64,000 nt of DNA from contig JAGONY010000002.1 in assembly GCA_017992785.1 (NCBI GenBank), positions 18,616 to 82,615 of the forward strand, written 5' to 3'. The notes beneath the pieces are model-generated. The model saw nothing but the letters and a program-made list of their open reading frames with translations. It was not told the origin of the DNA and did not search any database. Source of the stretch: Candidatus Omnitrophota bacterium (GTDB taxonomy: Bacteria > Omnitrophota > Gorgyraeia > Pluralincolimonadales > Pluralincolimonadaceae). Of the stretch, positions 34,035-43,039 are shown one piece after another. The position numbers and the translations under genes were made by a program. Position 1 is the stretch's first letter, and each line of letters starts with the position of its first letter.

Positions 34035-34310
34035 ATGGGGCCTGTTAAGGGCAATCTAATCACCGTTGATGAGTTGTCGCAGCTGTTTTCTATGTCAAAG
34101 GCTACGATCAACTACTACACCAATATGGGCCTGCTTCATATATGTGAAAAGCAGGGTAATAAGCGGTTATACGATAAAACGGAAGTCGAGGAGCGCCTAA
34201 AGAAGATTAAGGAGCTTCGCAGGAGCGGTTACAGCCTGAGGCTTATACGGAAGCAGTTCTCCGGGCTTCAGCCCTTTGGTAACCCGGAAACAGACGGAGG
34301 GATCCCGTAA
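34035..34310 (+). CDS. Small MerR-family DNA-binding protein
   Basis: 91 residues. An N-terminal MerR winged helix: LITVDELSQLFSMSKATINYYTNMGLL, then KRLYDKTEVEERLKKIKELRRSGYSLRLI. It ends soon after the DNA-binding domain and has no effector-binding region or sensing cysteines. AAAGAGGA precedes the ATG. It leads the pilus operon, and its last bases are followed directly by the ParA gene. It could be an autoregulator, or, as in some MerR-ParA pairs, act with the ATPase as a DNA-binding partner. Confidence 0.85.
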   Translation: MGPVKGNLITVDELSQLFSMSKATINYYTNMGLLHICEKQGNKRLYDKTEVEERLKKIKELRRSGYSLRLIRKQFSGLQPFGNPETDGGIP

Positions 34311-34311
34311 A

Positions 34312-35238
34312 ATGCTCGACGACCTTAAGAATATCATAAAAAGATTGAATGAACTCGATGTCGCCGGGGATATCTCGCCGGCCGTTTCCGGCCAGCCCGT
34401 CCAGCCGGTATTACCTAAGGTCTTCTCGGTGAGCAGGCAGATAATCGCGGTGACGAACCAGAAGGGCGGGTGCGCTAAGACGACAACTGCCGTCAACCTC
34501 GCGGGATGCCTCGCCGAGAGGGGGTTCAGGGTGCTCGTGATCGACCTCGACCCGCAGGCGCATGCGAGCCTCGGGCTCGGGCTCGACAAGGACAGCATGG
34601 ACAGGACGATATACGACGTGCTTATGAATAACGTCTCGCTTTGCGACGTCATATCGAAGACGCAGGTTGAAGGGCTCGACGCCGTCCCGTCGAATTCGGT
34701 ATTGTCGGGCGCCCAGCTGGAATTGGCCACCGTATTGGGCAGGGAGAGCGTCCTGAGGATAGCGGTAAGGAAGATGCTTCTCAAGAAGGATTACGATTTT
34801 ATTATATTCGACTGCAACCCGAGCTTGAACCTTGTCACGATAAACGCCCTCGTTGCCGCCGACTCCATACTTATACCGATACAGACCCACTATTATTCGC
34901 TTGAAGGCATGAAGGAGCTCTTCTCGACCATAGATATCGTGCGCGAGAGGCTGAACCCCGACCTGCAGATACTCGGCATACTTGCCACGCTTTACGACAC
35001 CCGCACGAAGATAAGCGCAAAGATGCTCGAACAGATACGCGGGTATTTCAAGGGGATGGTCTTCGATACGGTCATCCGTAATAACGTGAAACTCTGCGAG
35101 GCGCCGATATTCAAAAAACCCATCCATGTCTACGACAACCGCTCGCTCGGGGCCCGGGATTATTTTTGTTTAGCCGATGAAATAGTCGCGAAGACGCAAA
35201 AATGCGAGGTGAGGCTTGACGCAGGAAAAGTTGCCTGA
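34312..35238 (+). CDS. ParA/MinD-family ATPase of the pilus locus
   Basis: 308 residues from ATG 34312, set by GGAGGGA at 34296-34302. After about 40 residues comes a deviant Walker A, NQKGGCAKTTTAVNLAG, then VLVIDLDPQAHASLGLG and FIIFDCNPSLNLVTINAL. It resembles Soj/ParA. No parB or parS-like site lies nearby. Placed between a MerR protein and pilM, it may position the pilus machine in the cell, as ParA-like CpaE/TadZ proteins do for Tad pili. That role is inferred from context only. Confidence 0.88.
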   Translation: MLDDLKNIIKRLNELDVAGDISPAVSGQPVQPVLPKVFSVSRQIIAVTNQKGGCAKTTTAVNLAGCLAERGFRVLVIDLDPQAHASLGLGLDKDSMDRTIYDVLMNNVSLCDVISKTQVEGLDAVPSNSVLSGAQLELATVLGRESVLRIAVRKMLLKKDYDFIIFDCNPSLNLVTINALVAADSILIPIQTHYYSLEGMKELFSTIDIVRERLNPDLQILGILATLYDTRTKISAKMLEQIRGYFKGMVFDTVIRNNVKLCEAPIFKKPIHVYDNRSLGARDYFCLADEIVAKTQKCEVRLDAGKVA

Positions 35239-36292
35239 TAACGCCGGCGCCCAGAACGTCGTAAAGGACATCTTCGAGCGCAAGAGGCCGGACGAGACAT
35301 CGTCAAAGAAGATCTCGTCGCTTTTCGGCGCGCCAGCGCAGGCGCGTCCGTCCGCGCCCCGGAAAGAAAGGCGTTTCAGCGGGTATCTTCCCGTAGGCCT
35401 GGATATAAGCGCGTCCGGCATATCTTTCGCGAGGATCGGGAGGTCCGACGGCGAGCTCATTTTCGCGGGCGGGTCGCTCGCGACAGGCGCTTCGATAAGG
35501 CAATGCGCGTCTGAGAACGCGCTGAAAGGCGACACGGTGATCGGCCTGCCGGCCGCGGACGTGAAATTCAGGGTGGTCAAACTGCCTCCGATGCCGGAAG
35601 CCGAAATAGAGAGCGCTGTTGCCTGGGCGGCCGCAGAGGCGCTCGGGGTGGATGCGCGCAGGATGCAGGAAATGAGTATGGATTACGCGGTCCTGCGGGA
35701 GGCCGGCATGCCTTCCGCAGAAACCAGCATCTTTATCGCGGCAGCGGACAGGGAGGAGGTGCTCGGGAAAATGAGGGAGGCCTCGGATGCCGGGCTCAAT
35801 GTCCTGGCGGTCGAACCGTCGCCGCTGTCGCTTTATTCCGCGATGTGCTCTTTTTCCGCGGGCGCGGGAGACGCTTCAACGCTTACGCTGATGCTGAATA
35901 TCGGCCGCGGCTCCGGGGAGATAATCATAGGGCTCGGCCGCGACGTATGGGCGGTGCAGGAAACGTCCATATCCGCAGATCTCCTTCGCGGAGCGCTCAA
36001 TGATGACGGCAGCGTCGCATCGAAACCTTCGGTCTCATCGGCCCTCGAGAGCCTCATAATAGATATCGAGCATTCGTTCAAGACGGTCTCGGGATTATTC
36101 GCAAGGCCGGATTCGTTGTCGCCCGGCAGGATAGCCGTATCGGGCCCCGGCGCCGTGAACAAGGGTATATGCCCGTTCCTTAAGAAAACATTCAATATAC
36201 CGGTCGACCTGTTCGATCCGTTAGGCGCGGGCCCGGAATTGGCCGCGGCTGTCGGGCTTGCGTTGAGGGGAGCAAAAGATGAAGCGGTTTAA
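35216..36292 (+). CDS. pilM: PilM-like type IV pilus assembly ATPase
   Basis: 358 residues from TTG 35216, which has GAGGTGAGG just upstream and overlaps the ParA gene by 23 bases. An unstructured N-terminus (about 55 residues) precedes an actin-like fold with LPVGLDISASGISFARIG, KFRVVKLPPMPEAEIESAVAW, LMLNIGRGSGEIIIG and AVSGPGAVNKG. PilM is the cytoplasmic ring protein that binds the PilN N-terminus. The N-terminal extension is longer than in classic PilM. pilN overlaps its end by 14 bases. Confidence 0.85.
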   Translation: MTQEKLPDNAGAQNVVKDIFERKRPDETSSKKISSLFGAPAQARPSAPRKERRFSGYLPVGLDISASGISFARIGRSDGELIFAGGSLATGASIRQCASENALKGDTVIGLPAADVKFRVVKLPPMPEAEIESAVAWAAAEALGVDARRMQEMSMDYAVLREAGMPSAETSIFIAAADREEVLGKMREASDAGLNVLAVEPSPLSLYSAMCSFSAGAGDASTLTLMLNIGRGSGEIIIGLGRDVWAVQETSISADLLRGALNDDGSVASKPSVSSALESLIIDIEHSFKTVSGLFARPDSLSPGRIAVSGPGAVNKGICPFLKKTFNIPVDLFDPLGAGPELAAAVGLALRGAKDEAV

Positions 36293-36863
36293 CCTTATAC
36301 CGAAACAGGGCAGGAAAGCGCAGGCAGCGCAGCCCGGCGCAGGCGGTCGGAAGCAGCCAAAGGTCAACATACTGTTCGTGATCGCGCTGCTGGCCGTTGT
36401 CCTTATAGCGGCGCCGAACGCGTTGAACCGCCGCAGCGGCGACAGGATTGCGGCCGCGAAAGCGCGCCTCGAGGAAGCCAAGAAGGAACTTGGGCGCAGG
36501 CAATCGCAGCGCGTGCTGATAGCGAAGGACTACGACCTGCTGGTCAAGAAAAAGCTGGCGGCTGAAGAAAAACTGCAGTACCTGAAAGACGCCGAGACGG
36601 GTAAGCCCGCGGAATTATCGCAGGCCCTTGTCTATATGCCTACGCTCATACCGGACGAGATCTGGATAAACAAGCTGACCGTCGAAGGGCGGCGAGTGGT
36701 CATAAACGGCTCCACTCTGGACAACCAGGCCGTATCGAAGTTCATGGAGAACCTTAACAGGTCGAACAAGTTCAAGGGGTCCAGTTTTAATTTCACGCAG
36801 AAGGGCGAATTGGGCGACGCGACGCTCTACAATTTTGAGATCGCGGCGCAGATGGCAAACTAA
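36279..36863 (+). CDS. pilN: PilN-like inner-membrane assembly protein
   Basis: 194 residues. It starts with RFNLIPK, matching the short PilN N-terminal motif that docks into PilM. One membrane helix lies at about residues 30-48 (NILFVIALLAVVLIAA), a coiled coil at about 55-105, and a ferredoxin-like periplasmic domain ends the protein (IPDEIWINKLTVEG, NGSTLDNQAVSKFMENL). It links PilM to PilO in the alignment complex. Confidence 0.85.
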   Translation: MKRFNLIPKQGRKAQAAQPGAGGRKQPKVNILFVIALLAVVLIAAPNALNRRSGDRIAAAKARLEEAKKELGRRQSQRVLIAKDYDLLVKKKLAAEEKLQYLKDAETGKPAELSQALVYMPTLIPDEIWINKLTVEGRRVVINGSTLDNQAVSKFMENLNRSNKFKGSSFNFTQKGELGDATLYNFEIAAQMAN

Positions 36864-36872
36864 AGGGGCTGA

Positions 36873-37700
36873 ATGGGCAACAACAGGAAATTGATCGTTA
36901 TAGTCGTTGCGGCCGCTTTCGCGGCCCTGGCCGGGTATAGCCTGGTCGGGCGCGGTTTCGTCGAGGAACAGAACGCGGTGAGATCCGAACTGCGGAAGAT
37001 CGAGGACGAGACTGCCAAGACGAGGGAGAAATTCCCGGATATAAAGGCGCAAGAAAAGGAACTGGACGGCCTGCAGAAGAGCTATGACAGCGTGCTGAAG
37101 GATATTGCGGGCTATGAGAAGAAGATACCTTCCGCCGCTTCGGTATCGAAGCTTCTCGGGGAGATGACCCGCCGCTCCGAGGGGCTCGGAATGGATTTCG
37201 ACTCGATAAGGCAGGATATCGAAAGGGAGAAAGAGGGTTACATAAAGCTCAAGCTTGACATAAAATTCTCGGGCCCTTATTCGAGCGTAGTGAATTACCT
37301 TGACCGCCTTCAGAACCTTTCCGATTATCTTGTCGTATCCGACGTGGAGATATCCCAGTCGAAGGAAGGCGCCTCTCATTCGAAGACGAATATGCGGGTC
37401 TCGATGCTGCTGCTCGAGAAAGGCGCTGACCTGGCCGCGTTCGAGAACGCGCGGACCCCGGAAGCGATAACCCTGAAAGCGGACCCGTTCACTTCCAAGA
37501 AACCCGGCAGGAAAGAGAAGGCCGGGGATTTCAAGTTATCGGGGATAACGCAGGCGGGAAACGATTCCACCGCCATAATAAACGATGAGGTAGTCAGGAC
37601 AGGCGCAAAGATCGGCGGGTGGGAAGTCACGCAGATATCGAAGGACGCGGTAACGCTTACCGACGGGAACGATACCGTTACTGTTACACTTAACAGATAA
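36873..37700 (+). CDS. pilO: PilO with fused PilP-like C-terminal domain
   Basis: 275 residues. One membrane helix (about 6-26), a coiled coil (about 30-85), then the PilO periplasmic ferredoxin-like domain (IKLKLDIKFSGPYSSVVNYLDRL) to about residue 195. The last 75 residues read KADPFTSK, then FKLSGITQAGNDSTAIINDEVV and GAKIGGWEVTQIS, which has the pattern of PilP, the lipoprotein that contacts the secretin. Separate pilP is absent, so the fusion would join inner-membrane and secretin contacts in one chain. Confidence 0.8.
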   Translation: MGNNRKLIVIVVAAAFAALAGYSLVGRGFVEEQNAVRSELRKIEDETAKTREKFPDIKAQEKELDGLQKSYDSVLKDIAGYEKKIPSAASVSKLLGEMTRRSEGLGMDFDSIRQDIEREKEGYIKLKLDIKFSGPYSSVVNYLDRLQNLSDYLVVSDVEISQSKEGASHSKTNMRVSMLLLEKGADLAAFENARTPEAITLKADPFTSKKPGRKEKAGDFKLSGITQAGNDSTAIINDEVVRTGAKIGGWEVTQISKDAVTLTDGNDTVTVTLNR

Positions 37701-37712
37701 CACGAGGGAGAC

Positions 37713-39380
37713 ATGAACAACAAACTGAAATATTTCGCGGCAGTCATGATCTTGTCATTGGCCATCGGGGCGGTGGCGGCGGAACCGGATCCGCTGATAT
37801 CGCTCGATTACAAGGATGCCGACATCAACGCGGTCCTGCGCTCCCTGGCATGGTCCTACGGCCTCAACCTCGTGACAGGCACCGACATAAAAGGCAAGAT
37901 CACGGTCAACCTGAAGAACGTGACGCTAAGCGAGGCGCTCGACGCGATACTCACCGCCAGCGGCTATGCCCACGTCCAGAAGGGGAACATAATCTACATA
38001 AGCTCCGGCTCCGCCGAAGGCATAGACATGTCCAGCGAGGCGGTGTTCCTGAAATACCTCAAGGCGGCGGAAGCGCAGAACCTGCTGCGGAAGGTGATCT
38101 CCGCAAAAGGCGATATCAAGGTCGACGAGGTCTCGAACATGCTGATAATCACCGATTACACCGCCAATATCGAAAAGGTCAAGAAGCTTATCGACAGCAT
38201 AGACCTGCCGCCCCAGCAGGTCCTTGTAGAGGTGAAGATAGTCGATATCACTTCGAAGGACCTTGAGAATCTCGGTGTGACATGGTCGGCCGATTACAGC
38301 CCGGCCGGAGCGGTCAAGGGGCTGTTCGACAGGAAGACAGGGTTCCAGGAAGAACTGAAGACGACAACGGCGGTCCCCGGGCCGTCCGGCACTCTCTCCG
38401 GAGGGCAGTTCAAGATCGACACCCTGAATTTCAAGGGCCTGTCGCTTACGGCCACGATAGACGCGTTATGCCAGGACCAGAAGGCGAACCTGCTCGCGTC
38501 CCCGTCTATAGCGGTGCTGAATAACCGCGAGGCGAGGATAGTCATAGGAGAGAAGGTCCCTTACAAGGAGAGGACGCAGACGACTACAGGCACGACCGAG
38601 ACGACGAAGTTCATAGATGTCGGCACTACTCTGCGGGTGATCCCGTCTATCAACGCGGACGGTTATATCACGATGCTGATCCACCCGGAGGTCAGCTCGG
38701 TATCGGCGCTGCTCGACGCGGGCCCGAGGATAACCACGCGCGAAGCCGACACTACCGTCAGGGTCAAGGAAGGCGAGACGATTGTCATCGGCGGCCTGAT
38801 AAAGCAGACGGATGATAAGATAAAATCGAAGATACCGTTGCTCGGCGACCTGCCGGTCATCGGGTTCCTGTTCAGCAACCGCTCGAAGGACCAGGCGCAG
38901 ACGGAACTCGCCGTCTTTATTACGCCGAAGATACTCCGGTCCAAGGAGGAGGCGAAGATATACGGGGCAAAGGAAGAGGAAGAGGTTTACGTGAACATCG
39001 GGCCCACAGGGGAGCTCAGCATCGCGTACCAGCTCTTCGAGAAGGCGGATAAGCTCGATAAGGGCATCGGCCTGGAGAGCCGCCGCAAGGACATAAAATA
39101 CAGGAAGACCCAGGCCTTGAGCCTGTTTGAGAATATCGCGAGCCAGTTCCCGAGCAGCCCGAAAGCCCCGGAATCGCTCTATCGCGCGGCGCTTATAGAG
39201 TACTATTATTTCGGCGATAACATAAGCGCGAGGGACAAGCTTGAGAAACTTATATCCGATTTCCCGAAGAGCGCATTCGCGGATTACGCGAGGGAGCTTT
39301 ACGAGAGCATGGACAGCGCGCCTTTGCCTGGAGATAAGAGCCAGCCGGGCGCAAAAACAAATATTTCAATAGGTCGATGA
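37713..39380 (+). CDS. Secretin (PilQ/GspD-like) with TPR tail
   Basis: 555 residues. Signal peptide to about residue 23; an STN/N0-like domain (SLDYKDADINAVLRSLAW); a secretin N1-type domain (VFLKYLKAAEAQNLLRKVI); then the secretin core from about residue 165 (QVLVEVKIVDITSKDLENLGVTW) to the signature GETIVIGGLIKQTDDKIKSKIPLLGDLPVIGFLF. After about residue 410 there is an added tail with tetratricopeptide-like helices (LYRAALIEYYYFGD). It forms the outer-membrane pore for pili or a type II-like secretion system. Confidence 0.92.
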   Translation: MNNKLKYFAAVMILSLAIGAVAAEPDPLISLDYKDADINAVLRSLAWSYGLNLVTGTDIKGKITVNLKNVTLSEALDAILTASGYAHVQKGNIIYISSGSAEGIDMSSEAVFLKYLKAAEAQNLLRKVISAKGDIKVDEVSNMLIITDYTANIEKVKKLIDSIDLPPQQVLVEVKIVDITSKDLENLGVTWSADYSPAGAVKGLFDRKTGFQEELKTTTAVPGPSGTLSGGQFKIDTLNFKGLSLTATIDALCQDQKANLLASPSIAVLNNREARIVIGEKVPYKERTQTTTGTTETTKFIDVGTTLRVIPSINADGYITMLIHPEVSSVSALLDAGPRITTREADTTVRVKEGETIVIGGLIKQTDDKIKSKIPLLGDLPVIGFLFSNRSKDQAQTELAVFITPKILRSKEEAKIYGAKEEEEVYVNIGPTGELSIAYQLFEKADKLDKGIGLESRRKDIKYRKTQALSLFENIASQFPSSPKAPESLYRAALIEYYYFGDNISARDKLEKLISDFPKSAFADYARELYESMDSAPLPGDKSQPGAKTNISIGR

Positions 39381-39389
39381 AAGATACAG

Positions 39390-40610
39390 ATGCCAAAGTA
39401 CACATACCGAGCGCGCGACAAATCCGGCCAGCTGGTCACCGGGTCCGCCGAGAGCGGGAACGAATACGAAGTCGCATCCGGCCTTAAGGACCTCGGTTAC
39501 AGCATTGTGGAAATAAGGCCCGAGACGGCATCTTCGGGCGGCCTGCAGGAGTACTACTACAGTGCGGTCTCCAGGATAAGCAGGCAGGAGATAATCGTCT
39601 TCACGAGACAGCTTGCCACGCTGCTGCGCACGGGAAATACCCTTACCTCATCCCTTGATAACGTGGCCGAACAGGTCAAGAACCAAAAGCTCAGGGGCGT
39701 GATAAAGCAGGTCATGAAGGACGTGCAGAGCGGCATGAGCTTCTCGAAAGCCGTAGCGAAACACCCGCAGGTGTTCGACGGGTTCTTCGTCTCGATGGTA
39801 AAGATAGGCGAGGCCGGCGGCCTGCTTGACGATGTCCTTGAGCGCCTCGCTTCGCTCGGGGCCGACGAGCTCGAGATAAGGTCGCGCGTGCAGTCCTCGC
39901 TGATCTATCCGGTCGTGCTTATAGGGCTCTCGCTGGCCGTAGTGGCTTTCGTGCTCGTGGCGGTGCTGCCTAATTTTGTTTCGATATTCGAGGCGTCGCA
40001 GGCCAAGCTTCCGGTTCCTACGAAGATCATACTTGGCCTGAGCTGGGCGCTGAGGAATTACTGGTACCTCGCGGCCGGCGGGCTCGTCTTATGCGTCTTC
40101 TGGCTTAAATGGTACATCTCCACCCCCGAAGGCAGGTACAGGATAGACGGCTATATATTAAAATCGCCGCTTTTCGGCGAATTATACCTGAAGGTCATGA
40201 TATCGAGGTTCAGCAGGGCGATGGCTGCCCTCACGAAGACGGGCGTCCCTTTCCATGAGGGCCTCGCCGTCGTGGAGAATACCATACCCAACACGGTACT
40301 GCGCAGGACATTCATAGATATACGCAACAGGGTAAATGTCGGACAGGGGGTGACCGAGGCATTCAGGTCATCGGGCATATTCCCGCCGATGGTGATACAG
40401 TTGATAAGCAGCGGCGAGAAATCCGGGCACCTCGACGAGATGTTCTCGGAGGTGGCCTCGTTCTACGAGCCGGAGGTCGAGTATACGCTGCGTAATTTCA
40501 CGAGCCTGCTCGAGCCGTTCCTGCTGCTGGTCATGGGCGCGATAGTCGCGTTCATAGCCCTTTCGGTGCTTTTGCCGATATTCAACCTAATCAAGATAAT
40601 AAAAGCGTAA
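39390..40610 (+). CDS. Inner-membrane platform protein, PilC/GspF family
   Basis: 406 residues. It begins PKYTYRARDKSGQLVTG, then two repeats of the T2SS F domain: IVFTRQLATLLRTGNTLTSSLD with FVSMVKIGEAGGLLDDVLERLA, and SRFSRAMAALTKTGVPFHEGL with LISSGEKSGHLDEMF. Three membrane helices are visible, the last ending in LLPIFNLIKIIKA. It is the platform that the PilB-type ATPase turns. The matching ATPase gene lies 12 kb downstream at the end of the locus. Confidence 0.94.
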   Translation: MPKYTYRARDKSGQLVTGSAESGNEYEVASGLKDLGYSIVEIRPETASSGGLQEYYYSAVSRISRQEIIVFTRQLATLLRTGNTLTSSLDNVAEQVKNQKLRGVIKQVMKDVQSGMSFSKAVAKHPQVFDGFFVSMVKIGEAGGLLDDVLERLASLGADELEIRSRVQSSLIYPVVLIGLSLAVVAFVLVAVLPNFVSIFEASQAKLPVPTKIILGLSWALRNYWYLAAGGLVLCVFWLKWYISTPEGRYRIDGYILKSPLFGELYLKVMISRFSRAMAALTKTGVPFHEGLAVVENTIPNTVLRRTFIDIRNRVNVGQGVTEAFRSSGIFPPMVIQLISSGEKSGHLDEMFSEVASFYEPEVEYTLRNFTSLLEPFLLLVMGAIVAFIALSVLLPIFNLIKIIKA

Positions 40611-40621
40611 AGGAGAGCAAT

Positions 40622-41071
40622 ATGAGGCAGCGTAAAGGTTTTACACTTATCGAGATACTGATAGTGATAACGATAATCGCTATCCTTGCCACGACGATAA
40701 TACCCAACTTCATAGGGTTCGATGTCGAGGCGCGCATAGCCGCGACACAGACCAACCTCAGCTCCATAAGGACCAGGATCACGCTCTTCAGGGCCAAGGA
40801 GGGCAGGTATCCGGACACCCTCGATGAGATGCTGACCGCGCAATACGATGATATGGGCGTGAAACGCGCTTACCTTGACCGCATCCCGCCCGAACTGGTG
40901 ACGAGCAAGAAGGGCCTCAGCACGATAGAGAACATATCGAGCGGAGATTCGCCGTCCGGAAAGGGCGGCTGGGCGTACATAACGGACAAGGCGGACGTCG
41001 TGGTGAACGTCACCGAGCCGTTGAGCTCAAAATGGGGAAGCTATGCGGGGCAGAAGCCGAACGAATGGTAA
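40622..41071 (+). CDS. Major pseudopilin, GspG-like
   Basis: 149 residues with the prepilin signature RKGFTLIEILIVITIIAILATTIIPNF: a short basic leader, cleavage after Gly6, Phe at mature position 1 and Glu at mature position 5. The segment TNLSSIRTRITLFRAKEGRYPDTLDEM resembles GspG. It should be processed by a prepilin peptidase not found in this window. AAAGGAGAGCAAT precedes the ATG. The last 29 bases overlap the next pilin-like gene. Confidence 0.92.
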   Translation: MRQRKGFTLIEILIVITIIAILATTIIPNFIGFDVEARIAATQTNLSSIRTRITLFRAKEGRYPDTLDEMLTAQYDDMGVKRAYLDRIPPELVTSKKGLSTIENISSGDSPSGKGGWAYITDKADVVVNVTEPLSSKWGSYAGQKPNEW

Positions 41072-41414
41072 CAGGCGCGGCGCCGTATTATTCGGCGTAC
41101 TGGTCGTCCTATTGACCGTAAGCCTCATCGGCGCGAGCCTTGTCGCGCTGCTGTCGTCTATCGCGCTGACGAACCAGTATGAGGTGAGCCGCGCGAAAGC
41201 GCTGTACCTTGCCGAAGCCGGCATCAGCCAGGCGGTATTCCTGCTGAAATCCCAGGCGATAATCATAGGCAGCGAGGAATATTTCGTGAACCCCACCTCC
41301 CTCGGCGACGGGACGTACGAGGTAAAACTGGATTTCAGGCAGTCGCTGTTGTCGTCGACCGGGAAGGTCGGCGGGATAACGAGGACGATACAGTTGAAAT
41401 TCAACTCGTTCTAA
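41043..41414 (+). CDS. PilX/GspK-like minor pilin-associated protein
   Basis: 123 residues. A basic leader, then a helix GAVLFGVLVVLLTVSLIGASLVALLSS and RAKALYLAEAGISQAVFLLK, the hallmark of PilX N-termini. The cleavage Gly is in NRRGAVL, and the mature residue 5 is not Glu, as in GspK-type tips. It is short, lacking the large GspK domain. The start at 41043 lies within the previous gene, preceded by GGGGAAG; no later start is available. Confidence 0.75.
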   Translation: MRGRSRTNGNRRGAVLFGVLVVLLTVSLIGASLVALLSSIALTNQYEVSRAKALYLAEAGISQAVFLLKSQAIIIGSEEYFVNPTSLGDGTYEVKLDFRQSLLSSTGKVGGITRTIQLKFNSF

Positions 41415-41417
41415 AGC

Positions 41418-41840
41418 ATGAAAGCCCGTAACGGCTTCACATATACGGAAGTGCTCATCACGCTGGCCGTGCTCGCGGTTCTTTTTGTGCCGATGATGCG
41501 CCTCTTCTCGCACACACTGGCGTCCTCCTCGATGACGGGGGAGACGATAACGGCGCTTAACCTGGCCAAATGGCAGATGGAGCGCGTGAAGAACCTCGAT
41601 CTCACGACCGAGCGGTTCAAGGAGATAGGCAGCGCATATTATCCGCCGGCCGAGGAGCCGCCGATAGAATTGAACGGCAGGAGATGGAGGATATATACGG
41701 ATGTCGACGCGGCTTCCGAGCCGTTGAAAGTGAAAGTATCGGTATTTCTTGACGGCAGGGCGGACAAGGGCCCCGTGGTAGAGCTAGTCACCTTACTTGA
41801 GGACATGACGTGGATAAAAGGCAGTCCGGATTCACGCTAG
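41418..41840 (+). CDS. Minor pseudopilin, PilV/GspI-like
   Basis: 140 residues with the prepilin signature KARNGFTYTEVLITLAVLAVLFVPMM (cleavage after Gly, mature Phe1, Glu5). The conserved ALNLAKWQMERVKNLD helix of the PilV/GspI group follows, then a C-terminal beta domain. It begins three bases after the preceding stop, and its end overlaps the next pilin gene by 31 bases, as in closely packed minor pseudopilin operons. Confidence 0.85.
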   Translation: MKARNGFTYTEVLITLAVLAVLFVPMMRLFSHTLASSSMTGETITALNLAKWQMERVKNLDLTTERFKEIGSAYYPPAEEPPIELNGRRWRIYTDVDAASEPLKVKVSVFLDGRADKGPVVELVTLLEDMTWIKGSPDSR

Positions 41841-43039
41841 TAGAGCTGCTTATAGCGGTCCTTATTGCCGTGTTCATAACGGGCGCAATATACTGGAGCG
41901 TGGCGACCGCGCTGCAGAGTTGGGCGTATATGAAGGACGAGCTGATGCTGCAGAAGGTCCTTTCCCAGGTTATGCAGGAACTCGTAGAGGGTACGCCGGA
42001 CAGGAACGGCCTGCGGGACTCGCTCGAGATAGTCAAAGCGTATTCGGACGAGATCGAGGCAGTGTACCCGTGGACCGATTCGAGCCATATGGCCCAGAGC
42101 GGGCTTAACGTATACGAGCTGGACAGGGAAATAAAACCGGGCTCGAGCATCCCCATAGCGGAAGCGCGCGCGCCGGATACGGACGCCTACTATCCGATAG
42201 CGGTCTCTATGCTTGACTGGGGCAGGAAGGAAGAACTGGACAAAGTCCAGCTGGCGTCGAAGGTCGCCCCGGGAAGCCGGTTGCGTTTCACGTTCCATCC
42301 CGACCCGGAGAAAAATCCCGATACGGTCACGAGATACAAATGGTCCGGGGAGGCCGGGCAGGTATTCGTCGAAGATTCCGGCGGCAGGGCCGAAATATCA
42401 AAGAACCCGTTCGGTATAAAGATAACGTCCTTCTCCTTAAGGTATTTCGATAATGCCAACAGGAACATCTCCGAAGGAGGGGATGTTCCGGATGATATGC
42501 TGCAGTTCATCGGCGGCATAGAGATATCCGCCGAGGCAAGCTTACCGCCGCTGGCCGGCAATAAGGCATCCGCCAGGACGAAGCGCCTGATAAGTTTCGT
42601 CAGCCTGAGGAACAGCCCCGCAAAGGGCGGCGCCCTTGCCGTTAAGGAAGGGATGAGAATCCCTGTTCCCGATTCACGCCATATACGGACTTTTTTCCTT
42701 TCGAACCTTTCAGGAATAGACGACAGGGACGTTATACAGCTGACCGCCGTTCCGTCAAAGGGAAGCGAATGGAGGCTGACGGTCAATTTCAGCCGCACGG
42801 GCCTTGCGGCGCCGAAGATCTCATCCTATACGATAGAATATCCCGCGGGAAAGACGGTCTTCAGCGACAAGCCTAACACGAGCGTAGAGGCGGGGCTTAA
42901 CTTGCTCTCGCTCGGCCCGAACGGCATGTATGATTACGACTATGATGAGGATACCGACAATATAGTATTGTGCGAAGGCGAAGTGGAGCTCAAAGTCACG
43001 AAGATGGACATATCGGGGGCCGCGTTATTCATAAGATGA
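41810..43039 (+). CDS. Large minor pseudopilin, PilW/GspJ-like
   Basis: 409 residues from GTG 41810, with TTGAGGA upstream at about 41797-41803. The prepilin signature is RQSGFTLVELLIAVLIAVFITGA, with Glu at mature position 5. The C-terminal part is much larger than ordinary GspJ (about 200 residues) and contains a long beta-rich region, so it may carry an additional tip or binding domain. Its stop overlaps the next gene as ATGA. Confidence 0.83.
   Translation: MDKRQSGFTLVELLIAVLIAVFITGAIYWSVATALQSWAYMKDELMLQKVLSQVMQELVEGTPDRNGLRDSLEIVKAYSDEIEAVYPWTDSSHMAQSGLNVYELDREIKPGSSIPIAEARAPDTDAYYPIAVSMLDWGRKEELDKVQLASKVAPGSRLRFTFHPDPEKNPDTVTRYKWSGEAGQVFVEDSGGRAEISKNPFGIKITSFSLRYFDNANRNISEGGDVPDDMLQFIGGIEISAEASLPPLAGNKASARTKRLISFVSLRNSPAKGGALAVKEGMRIPVPDSRHIRTFFLSNLSGIDDRDVIQLTAVPSKGSEWRLTVNFSRTGLAAPKISSYTIEYPAGKTVFSDKPNTSVEAGLNLLSLGPNGMYDYDYDEDTDNIVLCEGEVELKVTKMDISGAALFIR

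Noticed and set aside
34035..35238. Plasmid partition locus
   Set aside because: ParA is present, but no ParB and no parS-like sequence was seen, and the surrounding genes are chromosomal pilus genes.
42970..43035. Earlier start of the small exported protein
   Set aside because: It would lie inside the large pseudopilin gene and bury the signal peptide behind 22 charged residues.
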